A stretch of 64,000 nucleotides of DNA from Streptomyces nitrosporeus (GTDB lineage: Bacteria; Actinomycetota; Actinomycetes; Streptomycetales; Streptomycetaceae): NCBI RefSeq assembly GCF_008704555.1, contig NZ_CP023702.1:7114001-7178000 (forward strand), written 5' to 3'. The translations under genes were made by a program, and so were the position numbers. The notes beneath the pieces are model-generated. The model was not told the DNA's origin. It saw nothing but the letters and a program-made list of their open reading frames with translations, and did not search any database. This document shows, piece after piece, positions 16,323 to 24,870 of this stretch; position 1 is the stretch's first letter; every line of letters begins with the position of its first letter.

Positions 16323-17945
16323 GTGAGCGCCACCGTCACCACCGCCGAACCGCAGGCCGCCCCCGCGACCCCGCGCAGGAAGCCGTGGCCGCGGCTCGTC
16401 CGCCCGGCCGCCGCCGTCCTCTCGGGTGTGCTGCTGTACCTGAGCTTCCCGCCCCGCCCCCTGTGGTGGCTGGTGCTGCCGGGCTTCGCGCTGCTGGGCT
16501 GGGTCCTGTCCGCACGCGGACCGCGCGCCGCCCTGGGCCTCGGGCTCCTCGCGGGCCTCGGGTTCATGCTGCCGCTGCTGCACTGGACGGGTGAGGAGGT
16601 CGGCCCCGTCCCGTGGCTCGCGCTCGCGCTGGCCGAGGCCCTCTTCATCGCCGTCGGGTGCGTGGGCATCGCGGCCGTCTCCAGGCTCCCGTACCAGCCG
16701 TTCTGGGCGGCGGCCGTATGGACGCTGGACGAGGCCGTTCGGGCCCGGGTGCCCTTCGGCGGCTTCCCCTGGGGCAAGATCGCCTTCGGCCAGGCCGACA
16801 GCCCGTTCCTCCCGCTCGCCGCGCTCGGCGGCACCCCGCTGCTCACCTTCGCCGTGGTCCTGTGCGGCTTCGGACTCCTCGAAGCCGCACGGCAGGTCCA
16901 CCGCCACCGCACCACCCGCGCCGTGCCCCGGGCCGCCGTGGCCGCGGCGGCCACCACCGTCGCCGTACCCGCGCTCGCCGCGCTCGCCGCCCTGCCGCTG
17001 GTCGACGCCTCGGCCGAGGACGGCACCGCCACCGTCGCCGCGATCCAGGGCAACGTGCCGCGGCTGGGCCTCGACTTCAACTCCCAGCGCCGGGCGGTCC
17101 TGGACAACCACGCCAAGCGCACCGAACAGCTCGCCGAGGACGTGAAGGCGGGGAGGGAACCGCAGCCCGACCTCGTGCTGTGGCCGGAGAACTCCTCCGA
17201 CCTCGACCCCTACCGCAACCCCGACGCCCGCGAGGTGATCGACAAGGCCGTCAGGGCCATCGGCGCGCCCACCGTCATCGGCGCCGTGCTGTCCCCCGAC
17301 ACGGGCGCGCTGCGCAACACCCTGATCCAGTGGGACCCGCAGGACGGCCCCGTCGACACGTACGACAAGCGGCACATCCAGCCGTTCGGCGAGTACATGC
17401 CCATGCGGTCCTTCGTGCGGATCTTCAGCAAGGACGTCGACCGGGTCCAGCGGGACTTCGGCCCCGGCACGGAGGTCGGTGTGTTCGACCTCGCGGGGAC
17501 CAGGGTCGCCCTGGTGACCTGCTACGAGGCCGCGTTCGACGACGCGGTGCGCGACACGGTGAAGCACGGGGGCCAGTTCATCGCGGTCCCCAGCAACAAC
17601 GCCACCTTCGGACGCAGCGAGATGACCTACCAGCAGCTCGCGATGTCCCAGGTGCGGGCGGTGGAACACGGGCGGTCCGTGGTCGTCCCCGTCACCAGCG
17701 GGGTCAGCGCGGTGATCCGGCCGGACGGCACGATCGTGGAGAAGACCGGGATGTTCACCCCGGACGCCCTGGTCGACCAGGTACCGCTGCGGTCCTCGCT
17801 CACTCCGGCGACCCGGCTGGGCCCCCTGCCCGAAGGCGTCGTCGCACTCGTGGCCGTGGCCGGGCTCGGCTGGGTCACGGTCCGCGCCGTACGCGCCCGG
17901 CGGGACCGCGGGGCGCGGCCCCAGGACGTGCCGGCGGCCACGTAG
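16323..17945 (+). CDS. lnt: apolipoprotein N-acyltransferase
   Basis: A 540-aa polytopic enzyme. About six N-terminal helices (22-220) precede a nitrilase-fold domain with a visible Glu-Lys-Cys triad: E in LWPENSSD (about 288), K in TYDKRHIQPFGEYMP (about 348) and C in VTCYEAAFDD (about 400). A C-terminal helix (about 500-520) follows. Lnt transfers an acyl chain from phospholipid to the amino group of the lipoprotein N-terminal cysteine at the outer face of the membrane. Actinomycetes often carry more than one homologue. The TAG stop overlaps the putative -10 of the NUDIX gene downstream. Confidence 0.95.
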   Translation: MSATVTTAEPQAAPATPRRKPWPRLVRPAAAVLSGVLLYLSFPPRPLWWLVLPGFALLGWVLSARGPRAALGLGLLAGLGFMLPLLHWTGEEVGPVPWLALALAEALFIAVGCVGIAAVSRLPYQPFWAAAVWTLDEAVRARVPFGGFPWGKIAFGQADSPFLPLAALGGTPLLTFAVVLCGFGLLEAARQVHRHRTTRAVPRAAVAAAATTVAVPALAALAALPLVDASAEDGTATVAAIQGNVPRLGLDFNSQRRAVLDNHAKRTEQLAEDVKAGREPQPDLVLWPENSSDLDPYRNPDAREVIDKAVRAIGAPTVIGAVLSPDTGALRNTLIQWDPQDGPVDTYDKRHIQPFGEYMPMRSFVRIFSKDVDRVQRDFGPGTEVGVFDLAGTRVALVTCYEAAFDDAVRDTVKHGGQFIAVPSNNATFGRSEMTYQQLAMSQVRAVEHGRSVVVPVTSGVSAVIRPDGTIVEKTGMFTPDALVDQVPLRSSLTPATRLGPLPEGVVALVAVAGLGWVTVRAVRARRDRGARPQDVPAAT

Positions 17946-17948
17946 GGT
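17943..17948 (+). promoter_or_regulatory. leaderless -10 hexamer TAGGGT
   Basis: TAGGGT lies 7 nt before ATG 17956, and its first three bases are the lnt stop codon. Confidence 0.5.
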
Positions 17949-17955
17949 CGTGGGT

Positions 17956-18444
17956 ATGTCCACTCCCGACTTCATCCGCGAGATCCGTGCCACCGCCGGC
18001 CATCAGCTGCTTCTGCTTCCGGGTGTCTCCGCCGTCGTCTTCGACGACGCGGGCAGGGTCCTGCTCGGCCGGCGCGCCGACACCGGCGCATGGTCGGTCG
18101 TCGGCGGTATCCCGGAGCCCGGGGAGGAGCCCGCGGCGACCGCGGAGCGCGAGGTGTACGAGGAGACGGCGGTGCGCTGTGTCGCGGAGCGGGTGGTCCT
18201 CACCCAGGCGCTGAAGCCGGTCCAGTACCCCAACGGCGACCGCTGCCAGTACCTCGACATCACCTTCCGCTGCCGGGCGACCGGTGGTGAGGCGAGGGTC
18301 AACGACGACGAGTCGCTGGAGGTGGGCTGGTTCTCCGTCGACGCGCTGCCGCCCCTGAGCGAGTTCGCGCTGTTCCGGATCAAGCAGTCCCTCGCCGACG
18401 GACCGGCCTGGTTCGCGCCGGGCACCGCGGCCACCGGGGCCTGA
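17956..18444 (+). CDS. NUDIX hydrolase
   Basis: A 162-aa protein with a complete NUDIX box of the GX5EX7REUXEEXGU type: GGIPEPGEEP followed by REVYEETAV (about residues 53-77). It hydrolyses nucleoside-diphosphate-linked compounds; the substrate cannot be told from sequence. A helical N-terminal stretch (MSTPDFIREIRATAG) and a preserved beta-grasp core (LLPGVSAVVFDDAGRVLLGR) are visible. The TGA stop is in the loop of a perfect 12-bp hairpin. Immediately downstream of lnt and co-directional, but with its own apparent promoter. Confidence 0.92.
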   Translation: MSTPDFIREIRATAGHQLLLLPGVSAVVFDDAGRVLLGRRADTGAWSVVGGIPEPGEEPAATAEREVYEETAVRCVAERVVLTQALKPVQYPNGDRCQYLDITFRCRATGGEARVNDDESLEVGWFSVDALPPLSEFALFRIKQSLADGPAWFAPGTAATGA

Positions 18445-18457
18445 CGGCCCCGGTGGC
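18430..18457. terminator. 12-bp hairpin with the NUDIX stop codon in its loop
   Basis: GCCACCGGGGCC (18430-18441) pairs perfectly with GGCCCCGGTGGC (18446-18457). The four-base loop is TGAC and contains the stop codon. It lies between convergent NUDIX and copA genes. There is no T-run, which is usual for Streptomyces terminators. Confidence 0.65.
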
Positions 18458-18484
18458 GCGTCCCCGTGGCGGACGTTCCCGTGC

Positions 18485-20752
18485 TCACGCGGCCTTGAAG
18501 CGCCGCAGGCGCAGCGAGTTGCCGACCACGAACACGGAGGAGAAGGCCATGGCCGCTCCGGCGATCATCGGGTTGAGCAGCCCCGCCGCCGCCAGGGGCA
18601 GCGCGGCGACGTTGTAGGCGAAGGCCCAGAACAGGTTCGAACGGATGGTGGCGAGCGTGCGGCGGGAGAGCCGGATGGCGTCGGCCGCCGCGTTGAGGTC
18701 ACCGCGGACGAGCGTGAGGTCACCGGCCTCGATCGCCGCGTCGGTGCCGGTCCCCATGGCGAGCCCCAGATCGGCCTGGGCGAGCGCGGCGGCGTCGTTG
18801 ACGCCGTCACCGACCATGGCGACGCTGCGGCCCTCGGCCTGGAGCTTCCTGACGACGTCCACCTTGTCCTCGGGCATGACCTCGGCGATCACCTCGTCGA
18901 TACCGACCTCGGCGGCGACGTTCCGGGCGACGGCCTCGTTGTCGCCGGTCAGGAGGATCGGGGTGAGGCCGAGGGCGCGCAGCCGACGGACCGCCTCCGG
19001 GCTGGTCCCCTTGACCGCGTCGGCGACCTCCAGCACGGCACGGGCCTCCCCGTCCCAGGCCACCGCGATCGCGGTACGGCCGGCGGCCTCGGCGTCCCGC
19101 CGGGCGCGCGCCAGGTCCGCGGGCAGCTCCATGGACCATTCCCGCAGCAGCTTCTCGCGGCCGACGAGGACGGCGTGGCCCTCGACGACGCCCTGCACAC
19201 CGAGACCGGGGACGTTGGCGAAGTCCTCCGGTACGGGCAGGGAACCGCCCGTACGCTCCACGGCGCCGGTGGCGACGGCCTGGGCGATCGGGTGCTCGGA
19301 GGCGTGCTCCAGCGCGCCCGCCAGGCGCAGCACCTCGTCCTCGGTGGCGGTGGCAGTGGTGTGGACGGCGAGGAGGGTCATCCTGCCGGTGGTCACCGTG
19401 CCGGTCTTGTCCAGCACGATGGTGTCGACGCCGCGGGTGGTCTCCAGCACCTCGGGCCCCTTGATCAGGATGCCGAGCTGCGCGCCGCGTCCGGTACCGA
19501 CCATGAGGGCGGTCGGGGTGGCCAGCCCGAGGGCGCACGGGCAGGCGATGATCAGTACGGCCACGGCGGCGGTGAACGCGGCGGTCACGCCCGAGCCGTT
19601 GCCCAGCCAGAAGCCGAGGGTGGCCAGGGCCAGACCGATGACGACCGGTACGAACACGGCGGAGATCCGGTCGGCGAGCCGCTGGGCCGCGGCCTTGCCG
19701 TTCTGCGCGTCCTCCACCAGCCGGGCCATCCGGGCCAGCTGGGTGTCCGCGCCGATCCGGGTGGCCTCGACGACCAGCCGGCCGCCGGCGTTCAGCGTGG
19801 CACCGGTGACCCCGTCGCCCGCGCCGACCTCGACCGGCACCGACTCGCCCGTCAGCATGGAGGCGTCGACGGCCGACGAGCCCTCCACCACGGTCCCGTC
19901 GGTGGCTATCTTCTCGCCGGGGCGGACCACGAAGCGGTCGCCCACGCGCAGGTCCCCGGTGGGCACCCGCTGCTCGCGGCCCTCCCGGAGCACGGTGACC
20001 TCCTTGGCGCCCAGCTCCAGCAGCGCCTTCAGGGCGGCGCCCGCCTTGCGCTTGGAGCGCGCCTCGAAGTAGCGGCCGGCCAGGATGAACGCGGTGACGC
20101 CGGCCGCCGCCTCCAGGTAGATGTTCCCCGCGCCGTCACCGCGGGCGATGGTGAACTCGAAGGGGTGCGTCATGCCGGGCGTGCCGGCGGTGCCGAGGAA
20201 CAGCGCCCACAGCGACCACAGGAACGCCGCCGAGGTCCCCACCGAGATCAGGGTGTCCATGGTGGCCGCGCCGTGCCGCGCGTTGGTGAAGGCGGCCCGG
20301 TGGAAGGGCCACGCGGCGTACGTCACGACCGGGGCCGTCAGCGTCAGGCTCAGCCACTGCCAGTACTCGATCTGCAGCGCCGGGACCATGGCCATCGCGA
20401 TCACCGGCACGGTGAGGACCACCGCGGTGACCAGCCGCAGACGCAGGGGCCGCAGCTCCTCGTCCCCGGTGTCCTCCTGGCCGGCCCGTCCGTCGCCGGT
20501 GTCCGCCGTACGCGGCGGGGCGGGCCGGTGCGCGGTGTAGCCGGTGGCCTCGACCGTCGCGATCAGGTCGGCCACCGAGACGTCCTCGGCGAAGGTGACC
20601 TTCGCCTTCTCCGTCGCGTAGTTCACGGTGGCCTCGACGCCGTCCATGCGGTTGAGCTTCTTCTCGATACGAGCCGCGCACGAGGCGCAGGTCATCCCGC
20701 CGATGGCGAGTTCTACCGCGTCCGTGCCGACGGTCGGCGTCGGTGTGCCCAT
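18485..20752 (-). CDS. copA: Cu(+)-exporting P1B-type ATPase
   Basis: A 755-aa pump. One N-terminal heavy-metal-binding domain has GMTCASC (C22 and C25). Eight membrane helices are expected. The membrane metal site is CPC in IIACPCALG (about 402), the phosphorylated Asp is in DKTGT (about 446), SEHP at about 485 is the P1B HP motif, and the hinge is GDGVND (about 649). It exports cuprous ions from the cytosol. ATG 20752 is preceded by GAGGAG. The divergent promoter region carries CsoR-type operators, so expression is probably induced by copper. No copZ chaperone gene is adjacent. Confidence 0.95.
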   Translation of the reverse strand: MGTPTPTVGTDAVELAIGGMTCASCAARIEKKLNRMDGVEATVNYATEKAKVTFAEDVSVADLIATVEATGYTAHRPAPPRTADTGDGRAGQEDTGDEELRPLRLRLVTAVVLTVPVIAMAMVPALQIEYWQWLSLTLTAPVVTYAAWPFHRAAFTNARHGAATMDTLISVGTSAAFLWSLWALFLGTAGTPGMTHPFEFTIARGDGAGNIYLEAAAGVTAFILAGRYFEARSKRKAGAALKALLELGAKEVTVLREGREQRVPTGDLRVGDRFVVRPGEKIATDGTVVEGSSAVDASMLTGESVPVEVGAGDGVTGATLNAGGRLVVEATRIGADTQLARMARLVEDAQNGKAAAQRLADRISAVFVPVVIGLALATLGFWLGNGSGVTAAFTAAVAVLIIACPCALGLATPTALMVGTGRGAQLGILIKGPEVLETTRGVDTIVLDKTGTVTTGRMTLLAVHTTATATEDEVLRLAGALEHASEHPIAQAVATGAVERTGGSLPVPEDFANVPGLGVQGVVEGHAVLVGREKLLREWSMELPADLARARRDAEAAGRTAIAVAWDGEARAVLEVADAVKGTSPEAVRRLRALGLTPILLTGDNEAVARNVAAEVGIDEVIAEVMPEDKVDVVRKLQAEGRSVAMVGDGVNDAAALAQADLGLAMGTGTDAAIEAGDLTLVRGDLNAAADAIRLSRRTLATIRSNLFWAFAYNVAALPLAAAGLLNPMIAGAAMAFSSVFVVGNSLRLRRFKAA

Positions 20753-20805
20753 GAGGTGCTCCTCGTGTCCGCTGTGCGGAGGTCCAGGTCTCGATCATGT
20801 TCGAC

Positions 20806-20823
20806 TATACCCCCAGGGGGTAC
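20806..20823. promoter_or_regulatory. CsoR-type copper operator, copA side
   Basis: TATACCCCCAGGGGGTAC, a near-perfect inverted repeat of the CsoR type, about 55 nt upstream of the copA start. On the minus strand its edge overlaps a TATAGT -10-like hexamer (20809 to 20804). Confidence 0.8.
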
Positions 20824-20839
20824 CGTCTCGGTCTTCAGG

Positions 20840-20857
20840 TATACCCCCCTGGCGTAC
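20840..20857. promoter_or_regulatory. degenerate CsoR-type operator
   Basis: TATACCCCCCTGGCGTAC is the same motif with a mismatched right arm, between the two stronger sites. Confidence 0.55.
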
Positions 20858-20879
20858 CGGAGGCAAGGGGCGGCCCGGA

Positions 20880-20907
20880 TTGACTTTATACCCCCTGGGG
20901 GTATGTT
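20880..20907 (+). promoter_or_regulatory. copper-controlled promoter with a CsoR operator in the spacer
   Basis: TTGACT (20880-20885) and TATGTT (20902-20907) are separated by 16 nt. The perfect palindrome TATACCCCCTGGGGGTAT (20887-20904) fills the spacer and overlaps the -10. Bound CsoR would block RNA polymerase directly. Confidence 0.8.
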
Positions 20908-20957
20908 CTTCCGGTGTGGGGCCGCTCTCCGGGCGGCCGCGGAGGAAGGAGTGGCAC

Positions 20958-21950
20958 ATGAACACCGGTCTCAGGATCACGGCGTTCGCGGCGGGGCTGG
21001 CCGCCGTGTTCGGTACGGCCTACGGGGTGGGCGGCGCCGTCGGGCCCGTCGTGGCGGAGAAGGAGCCCGTGCGGCACGGACACGAGCAGCCGGCCCCCGC
21101 CGGCACGGAGGAGGGGCGGGCTCGGGAAGCGGCCGGGAAGGCCTCACCGCCGGGCGGGCTGCAGATCGCCGACCAGGGTTTCGCCCTCGACCTGCGCACC
21201 CCCCGGGTGGAGGCCGGACGGGCGGCCGAGCTGCGCTTCGCGATCGAGGAGGAGGACTCCGGCCGGGTGGTGACCGCATACCGCAGTGAACACGGCAAGG
21301 AGCTCCATCTGATCGTCGCGTCGAGGGATCTGACGGCTTACCGCCATCTGCATCCGGTACGCGCCGCCGACGGCACCTGGTCCGCCCCCGTCGAGCTGCC
21401 GGAGGCGGGCGGCTACCGCGTCTTCGCCGACTTTGCCCCCGCCGCGAAGAAGGACGGCAGGCTCACGCTCGGCGCCGACCTGGCGGTGGCCGGCGAGGCG
21501 GACCCGGAGGAACTGCCGGACACCGGGCGGACGGTGGCGGTGGACGGTTACCGGGTGACGCTGCGGGGCGGCCTGCGCCCGGGGGCGGGGAGCGAGCTGA
21601 AGCTGGAGGTCGCCAAGGACGGCAGGCCGGTCACCGATCTCCAGCCCTACCTCGGCGCGTACGGACACCTGGTCGCCCTGCGGTCCGGGGACCTCGCGTA
21701 CCTGCACGTCCACCCGAACGGAGAGCCCGGGGACGGCACGACGGAGCCCGGCCCGGAGATCTCCTTCGACGTGACGGCCCCGAGCAGGGGGGCGTACCGC
21801 CTCTTCCTGGACTTCCGGCACGAGGGGAAGGTCCGCACCGCCGCCTTCACCGTCCACGCCGGCGGGACGGACGGACAGCCGGAACGGTCCGCCGGGCGGA
21901 CGGAGCCCGCGGAGCCGTCGGGGCGCGAGCCGTCCGGACACGGGCACTGA
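20958..21950 (+). CDS. exported His-rich protein of the copper locus
   Basis: A 330-aa protein with an N-terminal signal or anchor helix (about 5-30, ITAFAAGLAAVFGTAYGVGGAVG). Two beta-sandwich-like halves follow, each with a His cluster: HLIVASRDLTAYRHLHPV and YLHVHPNGE. The tail ends GHGH. The arrangement suggests a periplasm-facing copper-binding protein, an inference supported by the shared CsoR operator with copA. ATG 20958 follows GGAGGAAGGAG. I do not recognise a named family, although similar proteins accompany copper ATPases in actinomycetes. Confidence 0.85.
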   Translation: MNTGLRITAFAAGLAAVFGTAYGVGGAVGPVVAEKEPVRHGHEQPAPAGTEEGRAREAAGKASPPGGLQIADQGFALDLRTPRVEAGRAAELRFAIEEEDSGRVVTAYRSEHGKELHLIVASRDLTAYRHLHPVRAADGTWSAPVELPEAGGYRVFADFAPAAKKDGRLTLGADLAVAGEADPEELPDTGRTVAVDGYRVTLRGGLRPGAGSELKLEVAKDGRPVTDLQPYLGAYGHLVALRSGDLAYLHVHPNGEPGDGTTEPGPEISFDVTAPSRGAYRLFLDFRHEGKVRTAAFTVHAGGTDGQPERSAGRTEPAEPSGREPSGHGH

Positions 21951-22101
21951 CCCGGGCCGGGGCGTTCAGGCCCCGCGCGGCTCCACCGGGGTGCCGGCGG
22001 TCAGGTCGCGCGGGCCGCCACCCGCCGGCCGACCCGCCGCCGCCCGCCGGCCGACCCGCCGGCACCCCCGCGACCCGCCGGCCGGCCCCCGGCCCCGCCG
22101 G

Positions 22102-23658
22102 TCAGGCCCTCAGACGCGCCACCACCGACCGCATCGCGCGGAGCACGGCCTCGCGTGAGGCGTCCGTAGGGTCCAGGGTCTCGAAACCGTGGTGCCCCTC
22201 GGGGACATCGACCACCTCGATCTCCTTGCCGCACGCCCCGGCGGCCGCCATGAACTCCTCGACGGTGGCCGCGATGCCGGGCGACTCCAGCCCCACCCGG
22301 GTCAGCACGACAGGCAGGGCGCCCGCCCCCGCCACGGCCTCCGACGGCCGGAACCGGCCGTCGAACGGCCCCCACGCGGGCAGCGGCGCCAGCACCGGAT
22401 AGGTGGCCGCCAGACACCGCAGCCATGACGGGGGCGCACCCAGCCAGTCGGCGGCCAGCAGTCCGCCGCCCGAGAAGAACCACACGGCGATCCGCTCCCC
22501 GTCCACCCGCGGGTGCGCCCTGACCCGCCGGACCGCGTCGGCCACGTCGTCGGCGGCACGCGGATAGTCCGCCAGGGAGTGCAGACGGTGGTCCACGGTC
22601 ACCCCCACCACCCCCTGATCCGCCGCGAGGCGCGCGTACCCCTTCAGGGTCGTCCAGTCACGTGGAGTCGGGCGCGCGTCGGCCGGGACCGGGCCGCCGT
22701 GCACGAACACCACCGCAGGACACCGGGCGTCGCCCTCGGGCGCGTACAGGTCGGTGTTCCCCGACCGCTCCCGGGGGACCCGGGGAACATCGAGCAGGAA
22801 GGGCCGCAGGTGCGCGGGGGTGACCGGTCCCAGCCGGCGGCCCCCGCCCGCCGCGGCCCGCAGCAGGACCCCGGCCAGCTCCGCCGGAGCGGAGAGCATC
22901 GGCCAGTGCCCGGTGGCCAGTTCGAAGAAAGTCACCTCCGGCCCGGTGAGGAACCGCATCGCGGGGTCGCCGAAGCCGACCAGCATCCGGACCGTCTCCA
23001 CGGTCGTCCCGCTGCCGGTGCACAGGACCCCGGTGGTGGGCACGGTACCGACCGGATGAGTGAGCCGGAGCGGCTGGGACAGGGTGCCCAGAGGGTGCGG
23101 TGAGGCCAGCGCGGTGAGCCGGTCCAGCGCCGCACCGCCGAGGCCCTCGGTACTGCCCCAGCGCTGCCAGCCGTCGCGGTCCGGAGCGGCCAGCACCCCG
23201 GACCCGTCCCGGGCGGGGGCCGCGGCACGCGCGGCCAGTTCCTCCCGCAGCGCCCGGTCCGGCACCGCCGCCAGGGCCGGCACCCCGTCCTGCGGCAGGC
23301 CCGAGTCCAGGTACACCACCCGGGCGACCCGCTCCCGGCGCCGGTCGGCCGCGGCGAGCGCCGGATGGATGCCGTAGTCATGGCCCACCAGCACGATGTC
23401 CCGGCACGCGCCCTCGCCGGCCTCCCGGCCGTCGCCCCCGCAGGTCTCGCCGGCCGGGCCGATCGCGTCGATCGCCCGGAGCACATCCGCCACATGCGTC
23501 TCCAGGTCCACCCCGGCCCCGGGGCTTTCGGCCCCCTCGCCGAGACCGGTCAGGGCGACCGCGCACACCCGCGCCCCCGCCCCGGACAGCCTCTCCGCCG
23601 TCTCCGCCCACACCTGCGGGCCGGTGAACATGCCGGACACCAGGACGAACGCCGTCAT
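22102..23658 (-). CDS. fusion of two alpha/beta hydrolase domains
   Basis: A 518-aa protein. Domain 1 (about 1-235) opens AFVLVSGMFTGPQVWAETAE and has LVGHDYG where esterases have GHSxG, so its nucleophile is Asp rather than Ser, as in haloalkane dehalogenase-like enzymes. It ends with TGHWPML carrying the expected His. Domain 2 (about 260-518) has VFVHGGP (oxyanion loop), FFSGGGLLA (nucleophile region, Ser in FSGGG) and EGHHGFE (catalytic His). ATG 23658 follows AAGGAGAGG. It is divergent from a merR gene and has a MerR-type promoter. Confidence 0.85.
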   Translation of the reverse strand: MTAFVLVSGMFTGPQVWAETAERLSGAGARVCAVALTGLGEGAESPGAGVDLETHVADVLRAIDAIGPAGETCGGDGREAGEGACRDIVLVGHDYGIHPALAAADRRRERVARVVYLDSGLPQDGVPALAAVPDRALREELAARAAAPARDGSGVLAAPDRDGWQRWGSTEGLGGAALDRLTALASPHPLGTLSQPLRLTHPVGTVPTTGVLCTGSGTTVETVRMLVGFGDPAMRFLTGPEVTFFELATGHWPMLSAPAELAGVLLRAAAGGGRRLGPVTPAHLRPFLLDVPRVPRERSGNTDLYAPEGDARCPAVVFVHGGPVPADARPTPRDWTTLKGYARLAADQGVVGVTVDHRLHSLADYPRAADDVADAVRRVRAHPRVDGERIAVWFFSGGGLLAADWLGAPPSWLRCLAATYPVLAPLPAWGPFDGRFRPSEAVAGAGALPVVLTRVGLESPGIAATVEEFMAAAGACGKEIEVVDVPEGHHGFETLDPTDASREAVLRAMRSVVARLRA

Positions 23659-23722
23659 GGTCCTCTCCTTCGGTAGGTGACCGCCCGCGGACCGGCCCAC
23701 CGGCCCGTCCGCGCTCGCCGGT

Positions 23723-23753
23723 ACCGTAGGAACTCCCCCTGAGGGAGGTTCAA
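23723..23753 (-). promoter_or_regulatory. MerR-type promoter for the double hydrolase
   Basis: On the minus strand TTGAAC (23753-23748) and TACGGT (23728-23723) are separated by 19 nt, the overlong spacer typical of MerR-activated promoters. The spacer is a dyad whose arms are AACTCCC and GGAGGTT (23731-23750). Confidence 0.75.
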
Positions 23754-24701
23754 GTGCCGCCACCGCCCCCCGACGGCCTGCGCAGTATCGGTGAACTCGC
23801 CGAGCACGCGGGCGTCACCGTCAAGACCGTGCGCTTCTACTCCGACCGCGGACTGCTCCCCGAAGCCGTGCGCAGCGCCGGCGGCCACCGGCGGTACGGC
23901 CCCGGGGCGGCCGGCCGGCTCCGGCTGATCCGCTCCCTGCGCGCCCTCGGCCTGCCGCTGCCCGAGGTGGCCCGCGTCCTCGACGAGGAGCGGGAGGCGG
24001 GCCCCGCCCTGGAGGACGCCGTCGCCGGCCGGCTGCGCGTGCTCGGCTCCCAGCGCAAGGCGCTGAACTGGCAGGAAGCGGCGCTGCGGCTGGTGCAGGA
24101 GTCCCCGCCCGGCGAGCGGGCCGGCCGGCTGCGCCTCGTGGGCGCCCTCGGCGCCCCGCCGGGCACGGACCCGCTGGTCCGCTTCTGGCGCGCCTGGCTC
24201 CCGCCCCGGATGCCGGCCGGGGCGACCGCCGCGTTCCTGGAAGCGGCCGTCCCCGAGCCGCCTGACGACCCGGCCCCCGCCCAGGTCCTCGCCTTCGCCC
24301 GGCTGAACGCCCTGGTACAGCAGCCCTGTACGGGCGGGGAGCGGCCCCAGCCGCAGATCCACGGGGCCGTCGGCGCCCGTGGCTCGGTCCTGCTGTACGC
24401 GGGCCTGGCCGAGGCGTACGGCCTGGCGGGCGCGTGCCTGCGCCGGGGCGACGCGCCCCGGCCGGGGCAGGAACTGGACTGCTTCGTGGCCGCCTACGCC
24501 GGGGCGTACGGCCGCCGGGACACCCCGGACTTCCGGCGCGTGCTCACGGGGCAGCTCGCCACCGACCCCCGTATCGACCGGTACTGGCAGTGGACGGCCG
24601 AGGTGATCACCCCGGCCGGCGCGCCTCGGGAGCCGACCCCCGGCACCGCGTACGACTGGCTCCTCGCCGCGCTCGGCGCGGAGACGGCCGCAGCGGCCTG
24701 A
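23754..24701 (+). CDS. MerR family transcriptional regulator
   Basis: A 315-aa regulator. The N-terminal MerR winged-helix DNA-binding domain (about 10-78) has SIGELAEHAGVTVKTVRFYS and the GGHRRYGPGA wing. A helical linker (80-115) follows, then a large C-terminal domain (about 125-310) without metal-binding cysteines, so it probably senses an organic ligand. GTG 23754 follows GGGAGG, which is part of the dyad in the divergent promoter. MerR proteins normally activate the divergent gene and autorepress, which fits this layout. Confidence 0.92.
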   Translation: MPPPPPDGLRSIGELAEHAGVTVKTVRFYSDRGLLPEAVRSAGGHRRYGPGAAGRLRLIRSLRALGLPLPEVARVLDEEREAGPALEDAVAGRLRVLGSQRKALNWQEAALRLVQESPPGERAGRLRLVGALGAPPGTDPLVRFWRAWLPPRMPAGATAAFLEAAVPEPPDDPAPAQVLAFARLNALVQQPCTGGERPQPQIHGAVGARGSVLLYAGLAEAYGLAGACLRRGDAPRPGQELDCFVAAYAGAYGRRDTPDFRRVLTGQLATDPRIDRYWQWTAEVITPAGAPREPTPGTAYDWLLAALGAETAAAA

Positions 24702-24711
24702 ATCCACGCGG

Positions 24712-24757
24712 GACACCGGACGGGCGGGACACCGGACGGCCGGGACACCGGGCGGGG
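24712..24757. repeat. short imperfect direct repeats
   Basis: Three imperfect copies of GCGGGACACCGGAC-like sequence follow the merR gene in a non-coding gap. Confidence 0.5.
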
Positions 24758-24870
24758 GCGGCGCGCGGCAGCCGGTGTGCGCCCCTTTTCACGCTTCCCC
24801 CACGGGGATCCGGGCACCACCGGCCTCCGGGCCGCTAACTTATGGGGTCCAGGGGGAGGGTGATCGGCAG

